Source: Helicobacteraceae bacterium (GTDB taxonomy: Bacteria > Campylobacterota > Campylobacteria > Campylobacterales > SZUA-545). From it: 40,455 nucleotides of DNA. The translations under genes and the position numbers were made by a program. This document shows, one piece after another, positions 26,203 through 34,745 of the stretch. The notes below the pieces were generated by a model. That model did not search any database. It worked only from the letters and a program-made list of their open reading frames with translations, and was not told the origin of the DNA. Each line of letters begins with the position of its first letter. The first letter of the stretch is position 1. Location of the stretch: NCBI GenBank assembly GCA_031258155.1, contig JAIRNH010000055.1:1-40455 (forward strand), in the 5' to 3' direction.

Positions 26203-27162
26203 ATGAAACTATCGGAATTAGCGGACGAACTTGGGTTGAGATTAGACGCTCAAGATCGAGAGATCACGCGCATAAATACGCCTGAATTGGCGGACGAGAA
26301 TACAATTTCATTTATTAGCTCCGATAACTACGTCAAGTTTCTGCCGCAGACAAACGCGGCGGCTATCGTTTTGCGCGCCGAGTATAAACATTTGGCGCCC
26401 GCGAGCGCGGCGGTTTTGATTAGTGAAAATCCGCATCTAAGTTTTGCGTTAGCTTCGGCGTTTTTCACTTCGCCGATCATAAAGCATACCGGCAAAAAAG
26501 CGACGATTGGCGGAGGAAGCGAAATTAGCGACAAGGCGCATATAGGGCAGGATACTATAATCGGCGAGGATTGCTTGATTATGGCGGGCGCGTATATTGG
26601 CGATAACGTTACTTTGGGCGATAATTCGATTGTCTATCCGAACGTAACGATCTATAACCGCTCCAAAATAGGCGCGCGCGCGCGCATACACGCCGGCGCC
26701 GTGATCGGAAGCGACGGCTTTGGCTACGCGCAGACGAAGGACGGAACGCACGTCAAAATACGTCATATCGGGCGCGTCGTTATCGAGGAGGACGTTGAAA
26801 TAGGCGCCAATACCACTATTGATCGCGCCGTGCTTGGCGAAACTATCATAAAACGCGGGACAAAAATCGACAATTTGGTGCATATCGCTCATAACTGCGA
26901 AATAGGAGAACATTCGCTAATCACCGCGCACGTCGTGTTCGCGGGTAGCGTCAAAGCGGGGCGCAACCTTGTCGTAGGCGGGCATACGGGTTTCAACGGG
27001 CATATCGAGATCGCGCCTTTTGTAACGATTGCGGCAAAAAGCGGCGTTACGAAAAGCATTAAAAAAAGCGGCGTTTATTCCGGCTTTCCCGCGATCGAAC
27101 ATCACGAGTGGCTTAAACGGCAAGCTAAACTTTCAAAAGCGATAAAGAACATAGACGCGTAA
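26203..27162 (+). CDS. lpxD: UDP-3-O-(3-hydroxyacyl)glucosamine N-acyltransferase
   Basis: The 319-residue enzyme adds the second hydroxyacyl chain to UDP-3-O-acylglucosamine in lipid A synthesis. The N-terminal uridine-binding domain (about 1-95) precedes a left-handed beta-helix of hexapeptide repeats (about 100-290), seen as [20 protein letters not shown] and [20 protein letters not shown]. The catalytic His is in [15 protein letters not shown] (about 225-239). The C-terminal [13 protein letters not shown] helix is typical. Slightly shorter than the E. coli form (341) but usual in this phylum. ATG 26203 follows GAAGG. Confidence 0.97.
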   Translation: MKLSELADELGLRLDAQDREITRINTPELADENTISFISSDNYVKFLPQTNAAAIVLRAEYKHLAPASAAVLISENPHLSFALASAFFTSPIIKHTGKKATIGGGSEISDKAHIGQDTIIGEDCLIMAGAYIGDNVTLGDNSIVYPNVTIYNRSKIGARARIHAGAVIGSDGFGYAQTKDGTHVKIRHIGRVVIEEDVEIGANTTIDRAVLGETIIKRGTKIDNLVHIAHNCEIGEHSLITAHVVFAGSVKAGRNLVVGGHTGFNGHIEIAPFVTIAAKSGVTKSIKKSGVYSGFPAIEHHEWLKRQAKLSKAIKNIDA

Positions 27163-27264
27163 AAAGCGTCCTAAAACACGGCGTTTCGCGCCGCTCGCGA
27201 TCGTTTAACGCCAAACGAGTTGGGGACGTTATGGGTTTCGCCGCTTAGATTAGCGTTAGCAGGC

Positions 27265-27270
27265 TACAAT
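27265..27270 (+). promoter_or_regulatory. Extended -10 box for mqnD-fliQ
   Basis: CAGGCTACAATGTC, with TACAAT at 27265-27270, would start transcription near 27277. This excludes the upstream in-frame TTG at 27220 as the main start and supports TTG 27298. Confidence 0.5.
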
Positions 27271-27297
27271 GTCGGCAGTTTATTTGTAAGGTCGCGC

Positions 27298-28161
27298 TTG
27301 CCAAGCTATACAGTCGCTCACTCTCCGGACGCCGACGATATTTTTATGTTTTACGCGATCGCTTTTGGGTGGATCAATAGCGGCGATATAGCGATCGATC
27401 ATATCGCGGCGGATATAGAAACGCTTAACGAAGCGGCGATGATCGGCAAATACGAAGTCGCGGCGATCAGTTTTGCGCTTTATCCGCTAATCTGGCGCGA
27501 ACAGGCGCTTTTGCGGACGGCGGCGAGTTTCGGGCGCGGTTACGGACCTAAACTTATTCGGCGCAAAAATAAGCCGCTAAAGCGCGATTTTAAAGCGGCA
27601 TTAAGCGGGGCGCGCACCACCAACGCTATGCTGTTTCGCCTCGCCTATCCGCATGCGCGTCCGATATACAAAAACTTTCTTGAGATTGAAAGCGCCGTGT
27701 TAAGCGGCGAGGCGGACGCCGGAGTTTTGATCCACGAGTCAATACTTGATTTCAGCGAGGAGCTAGTCGCGGAGGCTGAAATCTGGGATATTTGGCGTGA
27801 ATTAGCCAAAGACGATCTGCCGCTGCCGCTTGGCGCTATGTGTCTAAGCCGATCGTTACCGCTAAATCGCGCGATCGAGATGGAAAATATACTCTCAAAA
27901 GCGGTTAGAACCGCCGTCGATCACAAAGCCGCGCTTGGGCGAATGCTGCTTGATCGCGCTTTGGTGCGCGTCGATCAAACAAAACTCGACAAATACCTTT
28001 CGCTTTACGCCAACGAGGACTCCGCGACTTTTAGCGACAGTTGCAAAGCGGCGATCGAAACGCTTTTCAAGATCGGTTATGATCGCGGGATATACAAAGA
28101 GTTTGTCTCGCTGGACAAGGCGTTAATTCCGATCGAATACGCCGCGTTAAGGGGCGCGTGA
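27298..28161 (+). CDS. mqnD: 1,4-dihydroxy-6-naphthoate synthase-like protein (MqnD family, menaquinone)
   Basis: The frame opens upstream, but I place the start at TTG 27298, six bases after AAGG and downstream of a promoter-like box, giving 287 residues. The N-terminal VAHSPDADDIFMFYAIAFGW is the form I recall for MqnD-type proteins in Campylobacterota. The rest is a periplasmic-binding-protein-like fold typical of PF02621 (EADAGVLIHESILDF, KDDLPLPLGAMCLSRSL). MqnD converts cyclic de-hypoxanthine futalosine to dihydroxynaphthoate in the futalosine route to menaquinone. Assignment within the MqnA/MqnD family is likely but not certain. Its TGA overlaps the fliQ ATG by one base. Confidence 0.8.
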   Translation: MPSYTVAHSPDADDIFMFYAIAFGWINSGDIAIDHIAADIETLNEAAMIGKYEVAAISFALYPLIWREQALLRTAASFGRGYGPKLIRRKNKPLKRDFKAALSGARTTNAMLFRLAYPHARPIYKNFLEIESAVLSGEADAGVLIHESILDFSEELVAEAEIWDIWRELAKDDLPLPLGAMCLSRSLPLNRAIEMENILSKAVRTAVDHKAALGRMLLDRALVRVDQTKLDKYLSLYANEDSATFSDSCKAAIETLFKIGYDRGIYKEFVSLDKALIPIEYAALRGA

Positions 28162-28433
28162 TGGAAGGGCAACTTGTCGCGCTCGCGTCGGATACCTTCA
28201 AGATCGCGCTTATGATCGCCGCGCCGATGTTGATCGGCGGGCTTGTCGCGGGTTTGCTGATCAGCATATTTCAGGCTACGACGCAAATCAATGAAATGAC
28301 GCTTAGCTTTGTGCCAAAAATCCTTGTCGTGGCGGTTATCATGATTCTAGCTATGCCTTGGATGATGAATATGATGATCGACTTTACGATTAGAACGTTT
28401 GAGCTAATACCAATTTTCCCTTCGAGCGGCTAA
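28161..28433 (+). CDS. fliQ: Flagellar export gate protein FliQ
   Basis: This 90-residue inner-membrane protein has two long hydrophobic helices (about 14-37 and 50-75) joined by the conserved ATTQINEMTLSFVPKILVV stretch. It is part of the FliP-FliQ-FliR export gate. ATG 28161 is preferred over the GTG three bases earlier, as it overlaps the mqnD TGA (TGATG), favouring reinitiation. fliP lies separately at 34742, so the gate genes are split, as is common in this phylum. Confidence 0.95.
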   Translation: MEGQLVALASDTFKIALMIAAPMLIGGLVAGLLISIFQATTQINEMTLSFVPKILVVAVIMILAMPWMMNMMIDFTIRTFELIPIFPSSG

Positions 28434-28472
28434 ACTGAAAAGAGTAAGCAAAATACGTTTGAGGCTTGAAAA

Positions 28473-29210
28473 TTAATATCTCACCTTCGCTAGGTATAAC
28501 CCTTCGGCGGGAGCCGGTTCTCTAAAGCGAGTCGATTTGCCCGCAAATTGTTTTGCTATATCCTCTATTTCGGCTTTGCCCGACGATATTTTTAATACCG
28601 CCGCCATTATCATTCTAATCTGCGATCGCAAAAATCCGTCGCCCTCAAAACTGATTATAATAAGGCGTTTATATCTGCGTATAGCAATATTATGGATTGT
28701 TCGTATAGTAGTTTTTTCGCCGCCGCCTCGTTTTGAAAAGTAATAAAAATCGCGCGAGCCGATAAACTCGTTGATAACCATTTTAGCGCGTCTATAATCA
28801 AAGTCGGGCGAATACGTTACAAAGCGAGATAAAATAATAGAGGGGCGCGTCGTTGAAATTACATAGCGATAAACGCGGCTTTTGGCGCTAAAACGCGGAT
28901 GAAAATCGTCGCTTACGATCTCGACCTTTCTAACTAGTATTTTAGGATATAGTTTTTTATTCAGTTCCGTTTTAAGCCGATCGGCGTTTGACCAAAAATC
29001 AGGAATAGAAAATCCTAATACTTGCCCAAGCGCATGCACGTATCGATCGGTGCGTCCCGCATGCGCGATCGCGGAAAATACGCCTATGCTTCGCAACGCC
29101 TCCTCAAATACGGAGAGAACGGTAGGCAAAGCTAAGTCGCCGTTTTTTCTTAGATATTGCGAACCAAAAAAAAGCGAGCCGTCGTAAGCTATCGTAACCT
29201 TTGCTTTCAT
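28473..29210 (-). CDS. truA: tRNA pseudouridine synthase A
   Basis: The 245-residue enzyme makes pseudouridine at positions 38-40 of tRNA anticodon arms. The catalytic Asp is in AGRTDRYVHALGQV (about residues 51-64). RVYRYVISTTRPS (about 110) and the C-terminal GDGFLRSQIRMIMAAVL (about 195-211) are TruA motifs. Length is typical (240-265). Its start overlaps the prepilin peptidase stop by 4 bases. It is the last of five coupled genes beginning with glmU. Confidence 0.96.
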   Translation of the reverse strand: MKAKVTIAYDGSLFFGSQYLRKNGDLALPTVLSVFEEALRSIGVFSAIAHAGRTDRYVHALGQVLGFSIPDFWSNADRLKTELNKKLYPKILVRKVEIVSDDFHPRFSAKSRVYRYVISTTRPSIILSRFVTYSPDFDYRRAKMVINEFIGSRDFYYFSKRGGGEKTTIRTIHNIAIRRYKRLIIISFEGDGFLRSQIRMIMAAVLKISSGKAEIEDIAKQFAGKSTRFREPAPAEGLYLAKVRY

Positions 29211-29941
29211 TGCCAGCCGAGCAAGGTTTGTATCTTATCGCCAAATAAGAATACGATAACAACGCCAAACGCCAAAAACGGAATAAAGGGCGTTTCTAGC
29301 CGTCCGCTTTTGCGGTTAATAAGCGCTGGAACGAGCGCCGATAGCGCGGCGATAAATAGCGCCAACAGCGCGCCCAACAGCCCCAAAAACGCGCCCATCG
29401 TTGCGCCAAAAATAACGTCCGCTTCGCCCATCGCCTCTTTTTTTAGCAAGCTAGACAACCCCATTCTAAGCAGGGATAAACCGCCGGCTATCAAAAGCGC
29501 GTCGGTTAAGTTTTCTAAAATCGACGCGCTTGAAACGAGCGCGAAAAACAGCGCTAAAAAATTAAGAGAATCAGGCGCCATAAGCGTTTGTAGATCGATA
29601 ACGGCAAGGCAAAGAAGCAAAAACAGCGTCAGCGCGGTAAAGATCGCAAAATACGAAGCGCCAAGTTTATATAATGCGGCGCAAAACAACAGCGCCGTAG
29701 CGATCTCTATAATGGGATACATAACGCTTATTTTTTCGCCGCAAAAACCGCATCTGCCGCGCAGAAAAATAAAGGAAAAAACAGGAATATTGTGATATAG
29801 CTTTAACGCGTTTTTGCATTTTGGACAATGCGAAGCCGGAAAAACGACGCTCTCGCCTTTACTCATGCGGATAATTATCACATTCGCGAAACTGCCAAAA
29901 CATAAACCCAGAATCGCGGCTAAAAAATAGTAATAACTCAT
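29207..29941 (-). CDS. Prepilin peptidase / leader peptidase (A24A, PilD-like)
   Basis: This 244-residue polytopic membrane protein has an N-terminal methyltransferase-like domain with paired zinc cysteines (CPKCKNA and CGFC) and then an aspartyl peptidase core of about six membrane segments. The two catalytic Asp lie in AVIDLQTLMAPDSL and in the GEADVIFGATMGAFLG motif, where GxGD is more usual. It cleaves and methylates type IV pilin-like precursors. No pilin or type II secretion gene is in the window, so its substrate must be encoded elsewhere. Starts overlap by 4 bases with uppS upstream and truA downstream. Confidence 0.9.
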   Translation of the reverse strand: MSYYYFLAAILGLCFGSFANVIIIRMSKGESVVFPASHCPKCKNALKLYHNIPVFSFIFLRGRCGFCGEKISVMYPIIEIATALLFCAALYKLGASYFAIFTALTLFLLLCLAVIDLQTLMAPDSLNFLALFFALVSSASILENLTDALLIAGGLSLLRMGLSSLLKKEAMGEADVIFGATMGAFLGLLGALLALFIAALSALVPALINRKSGRLETPFIPFLAFGVVIVFLFGDKIQTLLGWQ

Positions 29942-30612
29942 AAGCCCCCAAAGCGTCGTTCTCGCCGTTGAAATTCGGCGATCATTCGATCTAGTTCGGC
30001 GGCGTTAAACTCAGGCCAAAGCGTTTGCGTAAAAAATAGTTCGGCATACGCCGCTTGCCATAATAAAAAATTGGATAGCCGCCGCTCGCCGCCGGTTCTT
30101 ATTAGCATATCGACATTCGGAAACAAGGCGGTATCCAGCGCGCCGTCTATACTCTCTTCGGTTATCTCGCGCGGAAGGATTTTCTTAACGGCGCGGACTA
30201 TTTCGTCTTTAGCGCCGTAATTAAGCGCCAATACCAGCGTCATCGCGTCGTTATTAGAGGTTGGCGCTATCGTATCGGATATACGCTTTTGCAACTTCTT
30301 GGGCAGTTTGCTTAGATCGCCGATCGTAGAAAAGCGTATATTATTCTCTTGCAACGTTTGTAACTCGTTTTTTAGATAGCGATCTAGCATATTCATAAGA
30401 AAACCGACTTCGCTTTTTGGGCGTTTCCAATTTTCCGTGCTAAAAGCGTAAAGCGTCAAGACTTCCACGCCTATTTTCGCGCAATGCGTAGTAATGGCTC
30501 TAACGCTATACGCGCCTTTTTCGTGTCCTTTTGTGCGATCTTTTAGCCCTAATTTTTTGGCGTATCTGCCGTTGCCGTCCAAAATGATGGCTATATGTTT
30601 TGGAAAACTCAA
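29938..30612 (-). CDS. uppS: Isoprenyl transferase (undecaprenyl diphosphate synthase)
   Basis: The 224-residue cis-prenyltransferase builds undecaprenyl diphosphate, the lipid carrier for peptidoglycan and surface glycans. HIAIILDGNGRYAKKLGLK (residues 6-24) holds the catalytic Asp and the diphosphate-binding Arg. LTLYAFSTENWKRPKSEV (about 66-83) and RTGGERRLSNFLLWQAAYAE (about 174-193) are the other signature regions. It lacks the usual Trp after Gly-Arg, having Tyr. Length is a little short, as in other Campylobacterota. It overlaps coaBC and the prepilin peptidase gene by 4 bases each. Confidence 0.96.
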   Translation of the reverse strand: MSFPKHIAIILDGNGRYAKKLGLKDRTKGHEKGAYSVRAITTHCAKIGVEVLTLYAFSTENWKRPKSEVGFLMNMLDRYLKNELQTLQENNIRFSTIGDLSKLPKKLQKRISDTIAPTSNNDAMTLVLALNYGAKDEIVRAVKKILPREITEESIDGALDTALFPNVDMLIRTGGERRLSNFLLWQAAYAELFFTQTLWPEFNAAELDRMIAEFQRRERRFGGL

Positions 30613-31811
30613 ACGATCTCGCTTTTAAGCGCCTGTAAAATTTGATATGCGACGCTTAATTTGTCGCCTATAAACTCCGTTTCGTTTTTAGCTATTAGTT
30701 TAATCTTTGTCTCCTCGCCGCCAAAGCGCGTTATATCTCCGATTACGTTAAGACATACCGCGTTTAATTTTTTATCGCGTTTCATTTTTATCGCGCTTTT
30801 ATAGGCGCTTAGCGGATCGGTTTCGGCTTTAAAACCTACCGCGTATAGATTTGATTTATCTATCGAAGACAAAATATCTATAGTTTGCTTTAACGCCAGA
30901 TTTAAATTTTCCCCAACGCTTTCTTTTTTAATTTTGCCGCTTACTTTATGCTTCGGCGTATAGTCTCCCACCGCCGCCGCCATAAATAAAAATACCCTGT
31001 TATCGTCGCGTTTTTCTTTCGCTATCGTTTGGTCTAGCGCTTTTTTTATCTCGTTAGCCGCGTTTGCCTCGATATATTCGATTGGTAAAAACTCCTCTTT
31101 AACATTTCCTATCATATAGACTTTAGCGCCGAGAAAAAACGCCGCTTTAGCAAAGCTGATAGCCGTTTTTCCGCTGCTTAGATTACTAATTACCCTAACG
31201 TCGTCGATTGGCTCTTTGGCGCTGCCGCCGGTAATAATCGCGGTTCTCGAGCGCCAAAAACTATCGCTAAGCAGAGCGCGGCAGGCTTCGTAAAAAATCG
31301 TCTCGACTTCGGCTAATCTGCCCGTCCCCTCCTCTTTACAGGCTAACAGACCGTAAGCGCCGTCTATGAAATTAACGCCGATCGCTTTTAATTTTTCTAT
31401 GTTTTGTTTGGTAACCGCGTTTTCAAGCATAGCGCCGTTTGCGGCGGGCGCAATCAGTTTTGGCGCGCCGCACGCGATAAAGGTTTGCAACAGGAGGTTG
31501 TCCGCCGCGCCGATCGCTATTTTATTGACGGTATTTACGCTTGCGGGCGCGATTATAAACAACTCCGCCCATTTGGCGAAACCGATATGATTTATATCGC
31601 TCGCCCAGCTTTCGCTATCTTCCGTTAATACCGCGTTCGCAGCGATCGCCTCGAAGGATAATTTACCGATAAATCTTTCGGCGCTTGGCGTCATAACCAC
31701 TCGCACAATCGCGCCGCTTTTAATCAATAACCGCGCCAAATAGAGAGCCTTATAGGCGGCGATCGATCCCGTTACGCCGAGAACTACGCGGCGGTTTTCA
31801 AGCGGTTTCAC
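30609..31811 (-). CDS. coaBC: Bifunctional phosphopantothenoylcysteine decarboxylase / phosphopantothenate-cysteine ligase
   Basis: The 400-residue fusion carries out two steps of coenzyme A synthesis. The N-terminal CoaC flavoprotein domain (1-about 180) has TGSIAAYKALYLARLL, the ANGAMLENAVTKQN substrate clamp and YGLLACKEEGTGRLAE with the catalytic Cys. The C-terminal CoaB domain begins at TGGSAKEPIDDVRVISNLSS (about residue 192) and includes DKKLNAVCLNVIG. Gene length and order are normal. The start overlaps the glmU stop by 4 bases. Confidence 0.97.
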   Translation of the reverse strand: MKPLENRRVVLGVTGSIAAYKALYLARLLIKSGAIVRVVMTPSAERFIGKLSFEAIAANAVLTEDSESWASDINHIGFAKWAELFIIAPASVNTVNKIAIGAADNLLLQTFIACGAPKLIAPAANGAMLENAVTKQNIEKLKAIGVNFIDGAYGLLACKEEGTGRLAEVETIFYEACRALLSDSFWRSRTAIITGGSAKEPIDDVRVISNLSSGKTAISFAKAAFFLGAKVYMIGNVKEEFLPIEYIEANAANEIKKALDQTIAKEKRDDNRVFLFMAAAVGDYTPKHKVSGKIKKESVGENLNLALKQTIDILSSIDKSNLYAVGFKAETDPLSAYKSAIKMKRDKKLNAVCLNVIGDITRFGGEETKIKLIAKNETEFIGDKLSVAYQILQALKSEIV

Positions 31812-33109
31812 TCTTTTTTCCTAAAAAACTTAAAGAAAAAGTCGGCGACGCTTTTTTGCTCGGATCGCGACAAAACCAGATCGCCCTCTTTTGGATTTTT
31901 TACGACCGTCGTTCCGGCGCCTATCATCACATTATCTGGAATGTTTATTGGCGCGACTAATTGAGTGTCGCTTCCGATAAAAACATTTTTGCCAATCGTC
32001 GTGTGATATTTGCCTTTGCCGTCGTAATTGCAGGTAATAGTTCCCGCTCCGATATTTGTTCCCTCGTCGATAGTCGCGTCGCCTAAATAGGTCAGGTGTC
32101 CCGCTTTTACGCCGTTTAATTTCGCTTTTTTTGTCTCTACAAAATTACCGATATGCGTATTCTTAATTTCGCTGTTTGGGCGAATATGCGCCATCGGTCC
32201 TATATCGCTGTCTATAACAACGCTATCCTCTACTACGCTATGCGATTTGATAACCGATCGGATTATTTTTGATCCGCCCAAGATCGCCGCGCCGTTTTCA
32301 ATAACGCACTCGCCTTCAAATTCAGCGTTCGCGTCGATATAGATCGTCTCTGGTAGGCGCATTGCCACGCCGTTATTCATCAGCTTTTCTTTAAGCGCGT
32401 TTTGATGATATTTTTCAGCTTGCGATAACTCCGCTTTGGAATTTACGCCGCTTAGAATATATTCGTCGCCCCATACCGCGCCAATTATCTTATTTCGTCC
32501 GACGCCAAGCGCGATTAGATCGGTTATATAATACTCTTTTTGCGCGTTATTCGCGGATATTTTGGGCAAAAACTCGTCTAAAAACGATCGCGAAAAATTA
32601 TAAACGCCTCCATTTACGGCGGTAATTTTTTTTTGAGCTTCGCTCGCGTCTTTTTCTTCCACAATCGCCAAAACGCGATCGTCCTTTATAATAACCCGTC
32701 CGTAGCCAAACGGATCGAGTTTGGAAAAAACGCCGATCGCCGCGTCCTCTTTGCGCGAGGCTAGCGCTTTTATAAAATCGCCGCTAATCAAAGGCATATC
32801 GCCGTTTAGAACGAGGACGCGATCGTATCGCGGCGACGCGGCTTTAAGCGCGCCGGCGGTGCCCGGATAGTTTTCGCAATCTTGGCGGACGCACGCGACG
32901 CGATCGCCAAACCTCCGCTCGATATGCGCTTTAACCGCGTCAAATTCGTGGTGTAAAACGATCTGCGTATCGTCGCTAAGCTCCAGCGCCGCGAGAACGG
33001 GATAGTCTAAAATCGCGCGTCCGCTTACGCGGTGTAGAACTTTGGGCGTTTGGGATTTCATGCGCGTTCCCGCGCCCGCCGCGAGAATAACGACGGAAAG
33101 ATTTGACAT
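31808..33109 (-). CDS. glmU: Bifunctional UDP-GlcNAc pyrophosphorylase / GlcN-1-P acetyltransferase
   Basis: The 433-residue enzyme acetylates glucosamine 1-phosphate and couples it to UTP, giving UDP-GlcNAc. The N-terminal nucleotidyltransferase has VILAAGAGTRMKSQTPKVLH (residues 7-26) and LVLNGDMPLISGDF (about 95). From about residue 245 a left-handed beta-helix carries the acetyltransferase site, with AGHLTYLGDATIDEGTNIGA and TITCNYDGKGKYHTTIG. Length is slightly under the E. coli form (456). The start is ATG 33109 with a weak ribosome site. It leads the five-gene minus-strand operon and complements glmS at 10416. Confidence 0.97.
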   Translation of the reverse strand: MSNLSVVILAAGAGTRMKSQTPKVLHRVSGRAILDYPVLAALELSDDTQIVLHHEFDAVKAHIERRFGDRVACVRQDCENYPGTAGALKAASPRYDRVLVLNGDMPLISGDFIKALASRKEDAAIGVFSKLDPFGYGRVIIKDDRVLAIVEEKDASEAQKKITAVNGGVYNFSRSFLDEFLPKISANNAQKEYYITDLIALGVGRNKIIGAVWGDEYILSGVNSKAELSQAEKYHQNALKEKLMNNGVAMRLPETIYIDANAEFEGECVIENGAAILGGSKIIRSVIKSHSVVEDSVVIDSDIGPMAHIRPNSEIKNTHIGNFVETKKAKLNGVKAGHLTYLGDATIDEGTNIGAGTITCNYDGKGKYHTTIGKNVFIGSDTQLVAPINIPDNVMIGAGTTVVKNPKEGDLVLSRSEQKSVADFFFKFFRKKE

Positions 33110-33138
33110 TGCCGATCCGAATGGATATTAAACTTTAA

Positions 33139-33167
33139 TTGAATCTTAACACGCCGTAGATTAGAAT
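33139..33167 (+). promoter_or_regulatory. Promoter for motA-motB-fliP
   Basis: TTGAAT (33139-33144) and TAGAAT (33162-33167) are separated by exactly 17 bases, a good sigma-70-type promoter. Transcription would begin near 33174, after the ATG at 33168, so translation should start at ATG 33201. Confidence 0.6.
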
Positions 33168-33200
33168 ATGGTTTTTAAGTCGTTTTTTTGGGCGGTGGCG

Positions 33201-33965
33201 ATGGATTTGGGTTCCGTTATTGGCATCATAATGGTTTTAGGACTGCTAGGGTTCGCTATTTTGCTCGGCGTGGGGTTGGGACCGTATCTCGACTTGCCAA
33301 GCGCGCTTATCGTTATTGGCGGGGCGAGTTCGTCCGTCTTGATAGCCTTCAAGCTGGAGCAGGTGAAAAACATTGGCAAAATTATCGGCGTGGTTTTCAA
33401 ACCGCAGACGTTCGATATTCCGGCGATCGTTCGCAAGCTCGTGGAATACTCCACGATCGCGAGACGCGACGGCATTTTGGCTTTGGAAACGCCCGTGAAT
33501 CAAGAGGATAATCTCTTTTTGAAAAAGGGACTCTCTATGGCGGTGGACGGCAACGAGCCGGATATGATTCGATCGCTTCTGGAGCTCGAAAGCGAGGAGG
33601 CAAGCTCGCGCCACAAGGGCTACGCCGCCATACTGGATCAATTCGCGAGTTTGGCTGGCAGCTTCGGCATGATAGGAACGCTAATAGGGCTAGTGGCGAT
33701 GCTTATCAACATGAGCGATCCAAGCTCGATCGGTCCCGCGATGGCGGTCGCGATTATCACCACGCTATACGGGGCGATCACCGGCAACGCGATCGCGGCG
33801 CCGATGTCCTATTTGCTCAATATCCGCAACAACGACGAAATGATGGTGCGCAACCTGATTATCGAGGGGATTATGTCCATTCAAGCCGGCGACAACCCGC
33901 GTATGCTGGAGCAAAAGCTGCTTGGTTTGTTGCCGCCGAAACAGCGCGTAAGCCAATTCGAGTAG
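33201..33965 (+). CDS. motA: Flagellar motor stator protein MotA/PomA
   Basis: I start at ATG 33201 (254 residues, MDLGSVIGIIMVLGLLGFAI), not the ATG at 33168: the longer form begins inside the probable promoter and adds 11 residues not typical of PomA-type proteins. Four membrane segments are seen: two at the N-terminus, then after a large cytoplasmic loop, SFGMIGTLIGLVAMLINMSD and AITGNAIAAPMSYLLNIR (about 160-220). The loop contains the conserved charged region that contacts FliG. With MotB it forms the ion-conducting stator. The sequence resembles the PomA/MotA branch of the MotA/TolQ/ExbB family. motB follows after 3 bases. Confidence 0.92.
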   Translation: MDLGSVIGIIMVLGLLGFAILLGVGLGPYLDLPSALIVIGGASSSVLIAFKLEQVKNIGKIIGVVFKPQTFDIPAIVRKLVEYSTIARRDGILALETPVNQEDNLFLKKGLSMAVDGNEPDMIRSLLELESEEASSRHKGYAAILDQFASLAGSFGMIGTLIGLVAMLINMSDPSSIGPAMAVAIITTLYGAITGNAIAAPMSYLLNIRNNDEMMVRNLIIEGIMSIQAGDNPRMLEQKLLGLLPPKQRVSQFE

Positions 33966-33968
33966 CCG

Positions 33969-34745
33969 ATGACGAAGAAAAAAAGCGGCGATTGCCCGAT
34001 ATGTCCGCCGCGCTGGATCGTTCAATTTGGCGATATGATGTCGCTTTTGCTGGTGTTTTTTATCCTGCTTCTTTCCATGAGCACGATCGACGCCAAAAAA
34101 GTAAACGAGGCGTTAGGCTCTCTTACCGGCGCGCTAAGCGTGCTAGAGGGCGGGACGCAAAGCGAAATTTCCAAAGAGAGAATGCAACTTGCCACGCCGA
34201 TCGTGCCGCAGAGCGAAACCGACGAAACGGTCAATCGCGTTACCGTGATGATCAGCGAGTTTAACGAAATCATCAGGCGGCAGGGCGGCGAAGAGACGAT
34301 TCAGATTCAAGAGGCGATAGACGGGTTTATGATACAGCTGCCCGCGAGCCTACTGTTTCGATCGGGGAGAGCCGAGATCGTCAACGCCGACGCGCTTTTG
34401 TTGCTAAAGCGAATCGCGATCCTCTCGGATAGCATGCCCAAAGATTTAGAGATTGTCGTGCGCGGACATACCGATAGTCTTGAAATTGACGACAACGCCC
34501 AATTTCGCGACGCTTGGTCGCTCTCTACGGCGCGATCGGTCGCGGTCGTCAAGGAGCTGATGAACGACGGCGTGAAACCCGAACGCCTAAGCGCGGCGGG
34601 TTTCGCCAACTTTCAGCCAATCGCCACGAACTCGACGGAGCAGGGCAGAGCGAGAAACCGCCGCGTGGAGATTCACTTTCTAGGGCAGAATAAAACGAGC
34701 GAAACTAAAACGCCCAAAAGCGTGTTGGATTTGCCGCGTCAATGA
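33969..34745 (+). CDS. motB: Flagellar motor stator protein MotB/PomB
   Basis: This 258-residue protein has a single N-terminal membrane segment, QFGDMMSLLLVFFILLLSMS (about residues 19-38), containing the ion-binding Asp of MotB/PomB. A linker leads to an OmpA-like peptidoglycan-binding domain (about 115-240), seen as VVRGHTDSLEIDDNAQFRDA and GFANFQPIATNSTEQGRARN. The N-terminus has a CPICPP stretch like PomB-type proteins. The residue before the key Asp is Gly, where Ala is more usual. Whether the motor runs on protons or sodium cannot be settled here. It overlaps fliP by 4 bases (ATGA). Confidence 0.95.
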   Translation: MTKKKSGDCPICPPRWIVQFGDMMSLLLVFFILLLSMSTIDAKKVNEALGSLTGALSVLEGGTQSEISKERMQLATPIVPQSETDETVNRVTVMISEFNEIIRRQGGEETIQIQEAIDGFMIQLPASLLFRSGRAEIVNADALLLLKRIAILSDSMPKDLEIVVRGHTDSLEIDDNAQFRDAWSLSTARSVAVVKELMNDGVKPERLSAAGFANFQPIATNSTEQGRARNRRVEIHFLGQNKTSETKTPKSVLDLPRQ

